A stretch of 64,000 bases of DNA from Cytobacillus suaedae (GCA_014960805.1 CP063163.1:2312001-2376000); one strand, 5' to 3'; shown: positions 16,833-26,187, numbered from the stretch's first letter. Made by a program: numbers and translations. Notes: generated by a model not told the origin, from the letters alone.

Positions 16833-17045
16833 TTAGGCTTCTTTAGTTTGTTTGATTAGCGTAACCGAGAAATATTTACGAGCATCCGCCGTTTGAATGT
16901 GTAGTGTTTCTTGTTCCTTTTCCTTGTTTTCAAAGTCAACAAAAGCCCCACTTAAATTTTCAGTTATGTTCGCGATTTTATAACCATTTTGAAGTAAAAA
17001 ATCGATTCGGTCTCGCTCTTGTAAAAATTGTTGATAATCGGACAT
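16833..17045 (-). CDS. Small uncharacterised protein next to the nucleobase permease
   Basis: A 70-residue hydrophilic protein with KGAG-type Shine-Dalgarno (AAAGGAG) before ATG 17045. It begins MSDYQQFLQERDRIDFLLQN and has no membrane segment, cysteines or known motif. It sits 27 bp downstream of the NCS1 permease gene and 14 bp before a second small gene, on the same transcript. Function unknown; a pathway accessory role is possible by position only. Confidence 0.7.
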   Translation of the reverse strand: MSDYQQFLQERDRIDFLLQNGYKIANITENLSGAFVDFENKEKEQETLHIQTADARKYFSVTLIKQTKEA

Positions 17046-17072
17046 AGTTTGTTCTCCTTTATCAAATAATTT

Positions 17073-18545
17073 TTATACTCTTACATCTACACTTTCAGGG
17101 ATAATGACTGGCTCAGGATCTAGGCTAATTTCCCAATCTCGTCCTGCTGTAATGCCTAAATATTTTTCATCACTTGGGTCTTCAATTTCCGCCTGCTTAT
17201 ACTTATTAAAATACCAATACTTACATAATAAGTAATACATAATCGCTCCTACCCCAAAGCCTACGAAGAAAGAATAAGCCGACAACCAATACGCCGCAAA
17301 TCCACCGATAACCCATGAAATCATACCGGCCATATTAATACCATTCATGTATTTAAACTGACCATCTGCTTTGTAAAGGTCTTGAACATTAACACGCCTT
17401 TTACGTAATACATAGTAATCGGTGAAAAGAATACCTACAATTGCTGAAAGTATTCCTCCTATTACTAGTAAGGCTGGAATAATGATTCCAAATAAACTCC
17501 ATGGCTGAACTACAATTCCAACAATACCTGCAAGGATAACACCTGCCCAAAATGGAACTTTTGGTCCACCTACATTCGAAAATATTGTCGCTGCAGGAAT
17601 AACATTTGCAGATGTGTTTGTTGACCATTGTGCTAATACAATCATTAGTAGAAGTACTCCTAAAATAAATCCACTTGCCGCCTGTTGTAGTCCAACTACA
17701 GGATCATAGTTCATTACCGCAACATAAGACACAGCACCAATAATAACCATAAATGTATTTGTCAATGGCATCGCAATTACACTACCAGCAATTTGCGCTT
17801 TATTCCGTTTGAACCAGTTTCGTTCGTTTTTAGGTGCTTTAAAGAATCGAGAGAGTGATGGCATATCAGCAGCTAAAGTAGCCCAGAATCCCATATTACT
17901 CATAACAACAACCATAAACGCGGTAAAAGCTGCACCACCAGTGACTGGATTTTCAACCCATGTCCATACATCCCTACCTTCTGCTAACGCTTTGTCAGAT
18001 AACGAGACATACATCCAAGCAGAGATTAAAATAATGATTGGAGCTGCTAAATCAGCAAAGCGCTCAACCGCCTTAATTCCTAATGCTGTATTCACTAATT
18101 GAACTGTTGCAAAAAGAATGAAACAAACAAACCAATTGTCAAATCCAAAGAGAGTTGCTAAAATAGCATTCATCGCGGTTGCACCAAAATAGGTGTTAAT
18201 ACCAAACCAACAGGAAGCTGTAATTCCACGAACTAATGAAGGAATATGAGTACCGATCGTCCCGAATGGGGCCCGCATGTACACCGGAAAAGAGAGCCCA
18301 TGTTCAACGCCAATATCCCCGATAATCGTCATGAAAATACCGATTAATACCGATCCTAACAGGGTACCAGCAATTACCCAGCCTAGCGGTAAGGTTTGAA
18401 TGCCTGAACCACCAATAGCAAAGGCTGCTAAAACAACAGCCATCCCAACCCAAATGACTGAGAAACCAAAGGCACTTATTTTCCTGTTACCATGAGAAAT
18501 GGGAAGTAAATCTGGAGACTTTAAATAGTTTCCGCCTTTTTCCAT
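17073..18545 (-). CDS. NCS1-family nucleobase permease (probable uracil/allantoin type)
   Basis: A 490-residue integral membrane protein of the nucleobase:cation symporter-1 family with about twelve hydrophobic segments. Family features include the N-terminal WVGMAVVLAAFAIGGSG region, GIEHGLSFPVYMRAPFGT-like text (VEHGLSFPVYMRAPFGTIG), SCWFGINTYFGA and FFKAPKNERNWFK. It should import uracil, thymine or a reduced product with a cation. Its place directly downstream of dihydropyrimidinase supports a pyrimidine substrate. NCS1 members for cytosine, allantoin and hydantoin cannot be told apart by eye. Confidence 0.88.
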   Translation of the reverse strand: MEKGGNYLKSPDLLPISHGNRKISAFGFSVIWVGMAVVLAAFAIGGSGIQTLPLGWVIAGTLLGSVLIGIFMTIIGDIGVEHGLSFPVYMRAPFGTIGTHIPSLVRGITASCWFGINTYFGATAMNAILATLFGFDNWFVCFILFATVQLVNTALGIKAVERFADLAAPIIILISAWMYVSLSDKALAEGRDVWTWVENPVTGGAAFTAFMVVVMSNMGFWATLAADMPSLSRFFKAPKNERNWFKRNKAQIAGSVIAMPLTNTFMVIIGAVSYVAVMNYDPVVGLQQAASGFILGVLLLMIVLAQWSTNTSANVIPAATIFSNVGGPKVPFWAGVILAGIVGIVVQPWSLFGIIIPALLVIGGILSAIVGILFTDYYVLRKRRVNVQDLYKADGQFKYMNGINMAGMISWVIGGFAAYWLSAYSFFVGFGVGAIMYYLLCKYWYFNKYKQAEIEDPSDEKYLGITAGRDWEISLDPEPVIIPESVDVRV

Positions 18546-18620
18546 ACAAACACCCCTTTAATATTTTTAATATTCTGAATAATTTATCCATACTTCTTTA
18601 TTCAGCAAGGTCATTAGACC

Positions 18621-18650
18621 AGTGGAAGGCATTCTAACATTCCTTCCACT
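18621..18650 (-). other. Intra-operon hairpin between dihydropyrimidinase and permease genes
   Basis: AGTGGAAGG (18621-18629) pairs exactly with CCTTCCACT (18642-18650) over a 12-nt loop. There is no T-run on the transcribed strand, so it is more likely a processing or stability element than a terminator. Confidence 0.5.
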
Positions 18651-18661
18651 TTACTCTTCAT

Positions 18662-20080
18662 TTAAAGGGTTACAGACTTGTTCTCTTTTGTTTCAAGCGA
18701 GTTTCCGTATTTTGCTCGTTTCACATACTGCCCTGCACCAACTGTTCCAACAAACTGTTTATCTCGAATAACAAATTCTCCTCGTGAGAGAACCGTGACA
18801 GGTTCACCGGTAACTTCCATTCCCTCAAAGGCACTATAGTCTACAGCCATATGATGTGTTTCCGCAGAAATGGTTCGCTTTACATTTGGATCGAATATAA
18901 CTAAATCCGCATCAACACCTACAGCAATGGTCCCTTTTCGTGGGTATAATCCAAATAGTTTTGCAATTCTAGTTGATGTAATATCAACAAACTGATTTAA
19001 GGAAATTCTGCCTTTTGTTACACCTTCTGAAAATAAAATGCTAAAGCGATCCTCAATAATTGGACCTCCATTTGGAATTTTAGAAAAGTCTCCTCTTCCT
19101 AGTTCTTTTTGTCCTTTAAAATCAAATGAACACTGATCAGATCCAACCGTTTGAAGCTGTCCTGTTTTCAATGCCTTCCATAACTCCTCTTGATTCCATT
19201 TCTCTCGAAGTGGTGGTGACCAAACATATTTAGCACCTTCAAAATTCGGTTTTTCAAGGTAAGAAATATCTAATACTAAGTATTGCGGGCAGGTTTCTCC
19301 CCATACTTCAATGCCGTTTGCTCTTGCTTCTGCAATTTTTCGAGCGGCATCAGCACAGGATACATGTACAACATATAATTGAGAGTTTGCTAGACCTGTT
19401 AATGTCGCAGCTCTTCCTGTTGCCTCTCCCTCAATTTCAGGTGGTCTTGTAAGAGCATGATAGATTGGGTCTGTGTTTCCTTCTCTCAGAGCTTTTTTCA
19501 CTAAGTAATCAATGACGTCTCCATTTTCAGCGTGAACCATAACAAGAGCCCCGAGCTCCTTAGCGGCAAGTAAGGTTTGGAATAGTGTGTCATCATCAGC
19601 CTGAAGGACATTTTTATATGCCATAAACACCTTAAATGAAGTAATTCCTTCGTCATTAATAACGGTTGGTAATTCAGTAAGAACCGCTTCGTTTACTTCA
19701 CCAATCATTAAATGAAATCCATAATCGATCACCGCTTTACCTTTAGACTTTTTATGCCATACATCAATCGCATTTTTTAATGGTTCACCTTTAGTCGATA
19801 AGCAAAAGTCAATGATTGTTGTTGTTCCCCCAAATGCAGCAGCAATCGTACCAGTTTCAAAGTCATCCTTGGTTACCGTTCCTCCAAAAGGCATCTCGAG
19901 ATGTGTGTGGGGATCAATTCCACCTGGAAACACGTAGCAACCATTTGCATCAACAACCTCTGCTCCTTGTTCAGATAAGTGTTGACCTAGTAAACTAATT
20001 ACCCCATTTTCTATAAAAATGTCAGCTTGATACGTATCTGATGCTGTAACGATGGTACCGTTTTTGATAAGCTTCTTCAT
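18662..20080 (-). CDS. hydA: Dihydropyrimidinase
   Basis: A 472-residue cyclic amidohydrolase opening dihydrouracil or dihydrothymine to N-carbamoyl-beta-amino acid. Visible metal-centre elements are the HxH in GIDPHTHLEMPFGG, the probable carbamylated Lys in GITSFKVFMAYKN, VMVHAENGD, LYVVHVSCADA and the Asp region GSDQCSF. Length fits dihydropyrimidinase/hydantoinase. ATG 20080 has AGGAGGG upstream. It follows preA by 21 bp in the operon. Hydantoinase is the alternative name for close relatives; the PreT/PreA context favours dihydropyrimidinase. Confidence 0.93.
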   Translation of the reverse strand: MKKLIKNGTIVTASDTYQADIFIENGVISLLGQHLSEQGAEVVDANGCYVFPGGIDPHTHLEMPFGGTVTKDDFETGTIAAAFGGTTTIIDFCLSTKGEPLKNAIDVWHKKSKGKAVIDYGFHLMIGEVNEAVLTELPTVINDEGITSFKVFMAYKNVLQADDDTLFQTLLAAKELGALVMVHAENGDVIDYLVKKALREGNTDPIYHALTRPPEIEGEATGRAATLTGLANSQLYVVHVSCADAARKIAEARANGIEVWGETCPQYLVLDISYLEKPNFEGAKYVWSPPLREKWNQEELWKALKTGQLQTVGSDQCSFDFKGQKELGRGDFSKIPNGGPIIEDRFSILFSEGVTKGRISLNQFVDITSTRIAKLFGLYPRKGTIAVGVDADLVIFDPNVKRTISAETHHMAVDYSAFEGMEVTGEPVTVLSRGEFVIRDKQFVGTVGAGQYVKRAKYGNSLETKENKSVTL

Positions 20081-20101
20081 TTTTGCCCTCCTAACAGATG
20101 G

Positions 20102-21388
20102 TTATTTTTTCACAGTTTCGGTACTACAGGAAACCGCTCCTAAGGCAGCTTGACGTTCGTTCCATGTCATAGGTGGAAGTTCATTCGGTATCTCTACCAT
20201 ATCGATTGCACCATCGACTGGACACACAATCGAGCATAAGTTACATCCAACACAATCTACTTCTCTCACTTTTAAAATATTGTAGCCATTGCCATCCTTC
20301 AACATATCAATACATTGATGTGACGTGTCTTCACAGGCGATGTGACACTTATTGCAGTTAATACACACATCATTGTTAATTCTGGCAACAATCTTATAAT
20401 TAAGATCTAAATCGCCCCAGTCTGAGTACTTAGCAACTGACTTTCCGACTAAATCCATTGCAGAAGCCAGCCCTTTTTCATCTAAATAATTACTTAATCC
20501 TTCAATCATGTCCTCAACAATCCTAAAACCATGGTGCATTACAGCTGTACATACTTGAACGCCGGTTGCACCCATTAACATAAATTCAACAACATTTTGC
20601 CAGTTTGATATTCCGCCAATTCCTGAGATTGGGATATTTATCCTCGGGTTTCTCGCACAGTCTCCAACCATGTGAAGAGCAATTGGCTTAACCGCTGGAC
20701 CACAATATCCACCATGTGCACCTTTCCCACCAACATGTGGAATGGTGTCCCACGTATTTATGTCGACTCCTGCTAAACTATTAATTGTATTAATCATACT
20801 GATGGCATCGGCGCCACCTCTTACTGCTGCCTCTGCCGTTACAGTAATATCTGTAATATTAGGTGTGAGCTTAACAATAACTGGGGTTTTGGCAGCTTCT
20901 TTTACCCAGTAAGTTTGCTTTTCAACAAGTTCTGGCACTTGCCCCGAAGCAGATCCCATTCCTCTTTCAGCCATCCCATGTGGACATCCAAAATTTAGCT
21001 CTAGACCATCAACTCCAACATCTTCAACTCGTTTTACAATCTCATGCCATTTTTCCTGTTTTGGCTCAACCATAAGCGATGCAATGATCGCATGGTTTGG
21101 AAATCGCTTCTTCGTTTCATAGATTTCCTTTAGATTTACCTCTAAAGGTCTATCAGTAATGAGCTCTATATTATTAAACCCAGCAACTCTTTGGCCATTA
21201 AAGCTAACCGCTGCAAAACGAGATGACACGTTTAGAATTGGTTCGCCCAGTGTTTTCCAAACAGCTCCGCCCCAACCAGCTTCAAACGCTCGTTGAACCT
21301 GATACCCTGAATTCGTTGGAGGAGCAGAAGCTAACCAAAAAGGATTGGGTGATTTTATGCCTGCTAAATTAATACTTAAATCTGCCAT
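20102..21388 (-). CDS. preA: NAD-dependent dihydropyrimidine dehydrogenase, subunit PreA
   Basis: A 428-residue FMN and iron-sulfur subunit that reduces uracil and thymine. An FMN TIM-barrel (about residues 1-330, with LELNFGCPHGMAERGMG and the catalytic-loop Cys in it) is followed by two [4Fe-4S] motifs, CINCNKCHIACEDTSHQC and CVGCNLCSIVCPVDGA (about 341-395). The domain order equals the C-terminal half of mammalian DPD. ATG 21388 has GGAGG upstream. It is paired with the PreT-like gene, 26 bp upstream. Confidence 0.94.
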   Translation of the reverse strand: MADLSINLAGIKSPNPFWLASAPPTNSGYQVQRAFEAGWGGAVWKTLGEPILNVSSRFAAVSFNGQRVAGFNNIELITDRPLEVNLKEIYETKKRFPNHAIIASLMVEPKQEKWHEIVKRVEDVGVDGLELNFGCPHGMAERGMGSASGQVPELVEKQTYWVKEAAKTPVIVKLTPNITDITVTAEAAVRGGADAISMINTINSLAGVDINTWDTIPHVGGKGAHGGYCGPAVKPIALHMVGDCARNPRINIPISGIGGISNWQNVVEFMLMGATGVQVCTAVMHHGFRIVEDMIEGLSNYLDEKGLASAMDLVGKSVAKYSDWGDLDLNYKIVARINNDVCINCNKCHIACEDTSHQCIDMLKDGNGYNILKVREVDCVGCNLCSIVCPVDGAIDMVEIPNELPPMTWNERQAALGAVSCSTETVKK

Positions 21389-21414
21389 TCTCTTACCTCC
21401 GTTCTATTTAGTGA

Positions 21415-22791
21415 TTATGCTGTTTCTATCGATTGTTTTGATAATAGTTTATGAATTGCATAAGCGGTCTCTTTGCCTTGTTGTGCTGCAGAAACGACCA
21501 TGGCCTCACCCTGACCCTTCCCAAAAATAACATCTCCACAAGCAAACACCTTTTCATTGGAGGTTTGATACGTATTCTGATCAATTTTCACAACACCGCC
21601 TGAGTGTTCAAGCTGGAACTTCTCAAGCAACTCCACATATCTGGATTGACCGATTGCCTTAATTACAGCATCTACTTCAAGCGTGAACTCAGAGCCCTCA
21701 ATAGGCACAGGACGCCTACGACCATCTTCACCTGGCTCAGTTAATTTCATCTTGATACATTCAATGGCTTTCACTTGACCTTGCTCATTACCAATAATTC
21801 GAGTCGGAGCCGTTAACCATCTGAATTCAACCCCATCTTGCTTAGCGAATTCGTATTCAAAATCATAAGCAGTCATTTCCTCGATTGTTCGTCTGTAAAG
21901 GATTTTGACATTTTCAGCCCCGAGACGTACTGAACAGGTTGCACCATCGATTGCTGTATTACCAGCACCAATGACCACTACTTTTTTATCTAAAAATTGA
22001 TCTGAGATTGGTGTTGTTTTTGTATTTTTCACAAACTCTATCGCGTCGTAGACTCCATTTAATTCTTCACCTGGAATTCCAAGATTCGGCACACTTGACA
22101 TACCAACTGCTAGAATCACGTAATCGTAGTTATTTAGAATCTCTTCAACCGGAATATCTACTCCAACTCTAGTATTCGTCTGGATTTTCACATCCAAGCT
22201 TTTTACTTGGTTTACTTCCCAGAATGAAATCTGCTGTGGCAGTCTAAACGAAACTATACCGTACGTGTTTAATCCACCTGCTTTTTCTTCTGCTTCAAAA
22301 ATGGTCACATCATACCCTAGTAAACCTAGCTCTCTAGCAGCAGATAAGCCCGCTGGTCCACCACCAACAACGGCAACTGATTTCCCGTTCTTCTGACCAG
22401 GCTTGAACAAAACTTGCTCATTTTGAATTGCCCAGTCAGTTGCATATCGCTGTAAATTTCCAATCATGATCGGCTTTGTTGAATGATTTAAAACACATGC
22501 ACCTTCGCATAATTCCTCTGTTGGACATACTCGTGCACAGCTTGCCCCAATTGGATTGGCTGTCATAATGGTCTTTGCAGAGCCTTTGACATTTCCTGAT
22601 GCAATCTTTTTTATAAAAGTCGGAATATCAATCCCAGTCGGGCAAGCCTGAATACAGGGAGCATCATAGCAATACAGACAGCGATTCGATTCTTCTATCG
22701 CTTCTTGTTTTGTTAGACCTGGATGAACTTCTTGAAAGTTCTTAGATAAATCATTAAATGAAATTCTAGCTTGGTTTCCGTTACTCACCAT
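21415..22791 (-). CDS. preT: NAD-dependent dihydropyrimidine dehydrogenase, subunit PreT
   Basis: A 458-residue FAD, NAD(P) and iron-sulfur protein of the glutamate-synthase small-chain type. The N-terminal Cys clusters read CLYCYDAPCIQACPTGIDIP and CARVCPTEELCEGACV. The FAD Rossmann motif is VAVVGGGPAGLSAARELG and the NAD(P) motif is VVVIGAGNTAIDGA. It passes electrons from NADH to PreA for pyrimidine reduction. AAAGGAGG precedes ATG 22791. A glutamate synthase beta chain is excluded by the adjacent preA and the absence of gltA. Confidence 0.92.
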   Translation of the reverse strand: MVSNGNQARISFNDLSKNFQEVHPGLTKQEAIEESNRCLYCYDAPCIQACPTGIDIPTFIKKIASGNVKGSAKTIMTANPIGASCARVCPTEELCEGACVLNHSTKPIMIGNLQRYATDWAIQNEQVLFKPGQKNGKSVAVVGGGPAGLSAARELGLLGYDVTIFEAEEKAGGLNTYGIVSFRLPQQISFWEVNQVKSLDVKIQTNTRVGVDIPVEEILNNYDYVILAVGMSSVPNLGIPGEELNGVYDAIEFVKNTKTTPISDQFLDKKVVVIGAGNTAIDGATCSVRLGAENVKILYRRTIEEMTAYDFEYEFAKQDGVEFRWLTAPTRIIGNEQGQVKAIECIKMKLTEPGEDGRRRPVPIEGSEFTLEVDAVIKAIGQSRYVELLEKFQLEHSGGVVKIDQNTYQTSNEKVFACGDVIFGKGQGEAMVVSAAQQGKETAYAIHKLLSKQSIETA

Positions 22792-22883
22792 TTATGCCTC
22801 CTTTAGTAGATTTATAAGAATGATGGCTAAATAAGACAGGGCCTTACCATTTGCATGTATGTAAAGCCCTAATGAAATCGAGA

Positions 22884-23774
22884 TTATGGTAATAAGGATG
22901 TCATTTCTTGATAAGTTTCCGGACGGCGATCACGATAGAATTGCCATGTATCACGAACCTCACGAATCAACTTTTTATTCATTTCTCCAATGATCACTTC
23001 ATCTTGATCACGGCTTCCCATTGCAACAAAATTTCCTCGAGGATCAACCAAATATGATTGTCCGTAAAATTCACCCATGTTCCAAGGACCTTCAAACCCT
23101 ACACGGTTTATTGCCCCTAGAAAGTATCCATTCGCTACAGCATGTGCAGGCTGTTCAAGCTTCCATAAATATTCCGAAAGTCCCGCTACTGTAGCAGAAG
23201 GATTGAATACAACTTCAGCACCTTTTAAACCTAGTATTCTAGCACCTTCTGGGAAGTGACGATCATAACAAATATAAACGCCTACTTTTGCAAAAGCCGT
23301 ATCAAAAACTGGATATCCTAGATTACCAGGTTTAAAATAGAATTTTTCCCAAAAACCATACCCATCATTCCCTACACCAACATGAGGAATGTGCTGCTTA
23401 CGGTATTTTCCTAGATAGGATCCATCTGCATCTATAACAGCAGCTGTGTTATAGTATGTAGCGATACCCTCTCGTTCATAGATTGGTAATACGATCACAA
23501 CCCCGAGTTCTTTTGCTAGTTCCTGAAAGCGTTTTGTAGTTGAACCATTAGGGATTTCTTCGGCTGCATCATACCATTTCGTATTTTGCTCAGAGCAAAA
23601 GTATGGTCCATAAAAAATCTCTTGAAGGCAGATAATCTGTGCACCTTTTGCCTTAGCCTCTCTTACTAGCTTTATATGTTTTTCAATGGCTTTTTCTTTG
23701 TGAACCTCTACTGGTTGGTTTCCATCTACATCGTTCGAAGCTTGAATAAGACCAATTTTCACTTGATCTGACAT
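22884..23774 (-). CDS. Beta-ureidopropionase (N-carbamoyl-beta-alanine amidohydrolase)
   Basis: A 296-residue nitrilase-superfamily hydrolase. The Glu-Lys-Cys triad is visible in ICLQEIFYGPYF, KYRKQHIPHVG and VGVYICYDRHFPEG. It cleaves N-carbamoyl-beta-alanine to beta-alanine, CO2 and ammonia. ATG 23774 has GGGGGG eight bases upstream; the longer frame to 23837 has no ribosome site. It is the first gene of the pyrimidine operon, so the promoter should lie in 23775-24080. N-carbamoylputrescine amidase is a close relative, but the PreTA/hydA context argues against it. Confidence 0.9.
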   Translation of the reverse strand: MSDQVKIGLIQASNDVDGNQPVEVHKEKAIEKHIKLVREAKAKGAQIICLQEIFYGPYFCSEQNTKWYDAAEEIPNGSTTKRFQELAKELGVVIVLPIYEREGIATYYNTAAVIDADGSYLGKYRKQHIPHVGVGNDGYGFWEKFYFKPGNLGYPVFDTAFAKVGVYICYDRHFPEGARILGLKGAEVVFNPSATVAGLSEYLWKLEQPAHAVANGYFLGAINRVGFEGPWNMGEFYGQSYLVDPRGNFVAMGSRDQDEVIIGEMNKKLIREVRDTWQFYRDRRPETYQEMTSLLP

Positions 23775-24094
23775 CGGAAATGCCCCCCTTATTAATTTTA
23801 ATAATAGTTTTAAAAAGAAACCGCTTACAGCTAACATGTGATTACTAGCATGAATTCTAGATTTTTGATGTTTTTATAATCTATGATATTCAAATTGACT
23901 GAAAAATTAGAACTTTATGTACATTTTACTTTCTTACAAATTTAATTACACTATACACTCTGTTAAATGGTGTACTCCTTTTGTTTTGCAATGTGTAACA
24001 TGTACAAAAAGCAAGGCTAAATTTATAGTTTTGTTAATGGACTAGAAGTTGGGCAACTCTTCTTCTACTCATCAGGATGCATCATATGATATAA

Positions 24095-24112
24095 TGAATG
24101 AACATTCATTCA
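24095..24112. promoter_or_regulatory. FadR-like operator overlapping a -10 box
   Basis: TGAATGA-ACAT-TCATTCA is a perfect inverted repeat with a 4-nt spacer. It closely matches the B. subtilis FadR (TetR family) box. A TATAAT at 24090-24095 abuts it, so bound repressor would cover the promoter of the gene at 24139. The rest of 23775-24138 holds the divergent promoter region of the pyrimidine operon and no gene. Confidence 0.6.
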
Positions 24113-24138
24113 ATTATTGCGTAAAGAGGTGTTATACA

Positions 24139-25026
24139 ATGAAGCGAATTGGCCCAATTGTCATTGTTGAAGGTCCAAATCAAAGTAAAGTTCCCTTTTC
24201 AAGAAGTTTATATATTGATTGTTCAGAAAAAGTATTGATTGATTCAGGTGGAGAAGCCACTACCCTTCAAACGATTAATGAAGAGTTTGGGATAGATTTA
24301 ATTATTAATACTCACTATCACCCTGATCATACACAGCACAATCATTTGTTTAAAGATGCTTTAAAATGGATAAACCCGATCGAGTTTAAAACAACTAGGA
24401 CGATCGAGGGCGTTGCTAATGAAAATGGTATTTATCAGGAATGGGGATCACAAGGGGTTGAAATGTGGCGTAAATCACTTCCACAAGAATGGGTCGAAAA
24501 CATAGGGCAAATCACAGGGACCTATGATTATGAATTAGAGTATTCCTTTGGTGGCGTTAAGGTTCACTTTTTACATACGCCAGGACATACAAAAGGATTA
24601 TCTTGTCCCTACTTCCCAGAACAAGGCGTTGTTTTTGTTGGGGATTACGATATGACCTCCTTTGGTCCTTGGTATAACGGATCAGATGGAGATATCGATG
24701 ATTTTATTTCTTCAGGTAAACGTCTTTTAACACTTGATGCAGATACCTTTATTACCGGACATCAAAAAGGAATTTTTACTAAGCAAGAATTTAAGCAAGC
24801 TATGTCCGAATTCCTTTCCATCATCGATAAACGAGATGAACGAATTGAATACTATGTTCGTCAGGGTCTTACCTTTGAAGAGCTTGCAAAAGTAGGTATT
24901 TTTTATCCCAAAAAATTACTTTCAGAACCTCTCTTACAAACCTGGGAACGAAGTGGAATTCGAAAGCACCTTGATCGCCTTGGGCTTTCAGTACCAGGAG
25001 GAAAGCTTGAGTATTCACATAGTTAG
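24139..25026 (+). CDS. Metallo-beta-lactamase-fold hydrolase
   Basis: A 295-residue MBL-fold protein. The zinc motif is NTHYHPDHTQHN, with the downstream ligands in HTPGHTKG, VGDYDM and TGHQKG. ATG 24139 follows AGAGGTG; earlier starts to 24049 have no ribosome site and would read across the promoter. A C-terminal helical part (about 230-295) contains YVRQGLTFEELAKVGIFYPK. A FadR-like operator at the promoter suggests a role linked to fatty acid or acyl-CoA metabolism, for instance thioester hydrolysis (inference). The substrate is unknown. Confidence 0.8.
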   Translation: MKRIGPIVIVEGPNQSKVPFSRSLYIDCSEKVLIDSGGEATTLQTINEEFGIDLIINTHYHPDHTQHNHLFKDALKWINPIEFKTTRTIEGVANENGIYQEWGSQGVEMWRKSLPQEWVENIGQITGTYDYELEYSFGGVKVHFLHTPGHTKGLSCPYFPEQGVVFVGDYDMTSFGPWYNGSDGDIDDFISSGKRLLTLDADTFITGHQKGIFTKQEFKQAMSEFLSIIDKRDERIEYYVRQGLTFEELAKVGIFYPKKLLSEPLLQTWERSGIRKHLDRLGLSVPGGKLEYSHS

Positions 25027-25033
25027 AGGATTC

Positions 25034-25070
25034 AAACAGGGTTGCTTATTTAGTGACCCTGTTTTATTTT
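25034..25070 (+). terminator. Terminator after the MBL-fold gene
   Basis: AAACAGGGT pairs with ACCCTGTTT over a 13-nt loop, followed by TATTTTT. Confidence 0.85.
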
Positions 25071-25166
25071 TGGTTGGTATTTGTACCTGAATCAAAATAA
25101 TTTTTAATAGTTTAAAAATAAAGTAAAATGAAGTCTATAACTACTATAGTGGAAGGTGGTTTTACT

Positions 25167-26183
25167 TTGAAAGAAAACGTTTATATAACAAATGATTCTA
25201 AAAAGCCCGTTGAAATCAGTGAAAATGGGTCGTTTAAACGTCAAACAAACCGATTTACTACTCCATTTGGGAATGAACCAGGTGATTTACCTGTTGAAGC
25301 AAATCGATACCGACTTCTCTGGTCACCTGCATGTCCTTGGGCACATCGATCAGTGATTGTTCGTAAGGTACTAGGTTTAGAATATGTCATTAGTTTAGGA
25401 ACAGCTAGTCCAATGCGCCCTATCCTACCTCGCGTAGATTGGGAGTTCTCATTGGATGAAAATGGTGTGGATCCTGTTTTAGGAATACGGTACATGAGTG
25501 AAATATATTTGAAAACGGATCCTGAATATGTTGGGCGACCAACTGTACCTGTTATCGTCGATGTTCTTAAAAATGAAGCGGTTAACAATGATTATTTCAA
25601 GCTTACTAACTACTTTGAAACGGCGTGGGAACCGTTCCATAAAGAAAACGCTCCAGATTTGTACCCTGAGCACCTCCGTACAGAAATTGATGCTTTAAAC
25701 GAAGTTATCTTTCATGATATTAATAATGGGGTTTACAAGTGTGGTTTTGCCCAGTCTCAAGAAGCCTATGAAGAAGCATACGATCGACTTTTCTCTCGTT
25801 TAGATGAATTAGAGGAACGTTTATCGAAACAACGCTTTTTATTTGGTGATTATATTACAGACTCTGATGTGCGATTGTTTGCGACATTGGTTCGATTTGA
25901 TGCTGCCTATTATAACGGATTTAATACGAATCGAAATTTGATACGTGAGTTTACCCATTTATGGGGCTATGTTCGAGATTTATATCAAACAGATGGGTTC
26001 GGTGATACTACTGATTTTATTGCGATTAAAAAACACTATCACACGTCAATCACCATTTCACCGGAAAAAAATGAAGTGAAAATCCTACCTAAAGGGCCTG
26101 ATTTAACTGTTTGGAGCTCTGAACACAATCGCCATCGCTTAAGTAAACAAGAAAATAAATTTCTTATGAGTAAAGGAAGTTGA
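25167..26183 (+). CDS. Glutathionyl-hydroquinone reductase-like GST (Xi class)
   Basis: A 338-residue thioredoxin-fold plus helical GST protein of the YqjG/PcpF (ECM4) type. The active-site Cys is in WSPACPWAHRSVIVRKVLGL. The C-terminal domain has QRFLFGDYITDSDVRLFATL. I prefer TTG 25167, which has AAGGTGG seven bases upstream, over ATG 25128, which has none. The family reduces glutathionyl- or thiol-hydroquinones and related quinol adducts. Bacillaceae generally use bacillithiol instead of glutathione, so the thiol partner may differ (inference). GNAT and oxidoreductase genes follow with short gaps. Confidence 0.82.
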   Translation: MKENVYITNDSKKPVEISENGSFKRQTNRFTTPFGNEPGDLPVEANRYRLLWSPACPWAHRSVIVRKVLGLEYVISLGTASPMRPILPRVDWEFSLDENGVDPVLGIRYMSEIYLKTDPEYVGRPTVPVIVDVLKNEAVNNDYFKLTNYFETAWEPFHKENAPDLYPEHLRTEIDALNEVIFHDINNGVYKCGFAQSQEAYEEAYDRLFSRLDELEERLSKQRFLFGDYITDSDVRLFATLVRFDAAYYNGFNTNRNLIREFTHLWGYVRDLYQTDGFGDTTDFIAIKKHYHTSITISPEKNEVKILPKGPDLTVWSSEHNRHRLSKQENKFLMSKGS

Positions 26184-26187
26184 TTCT

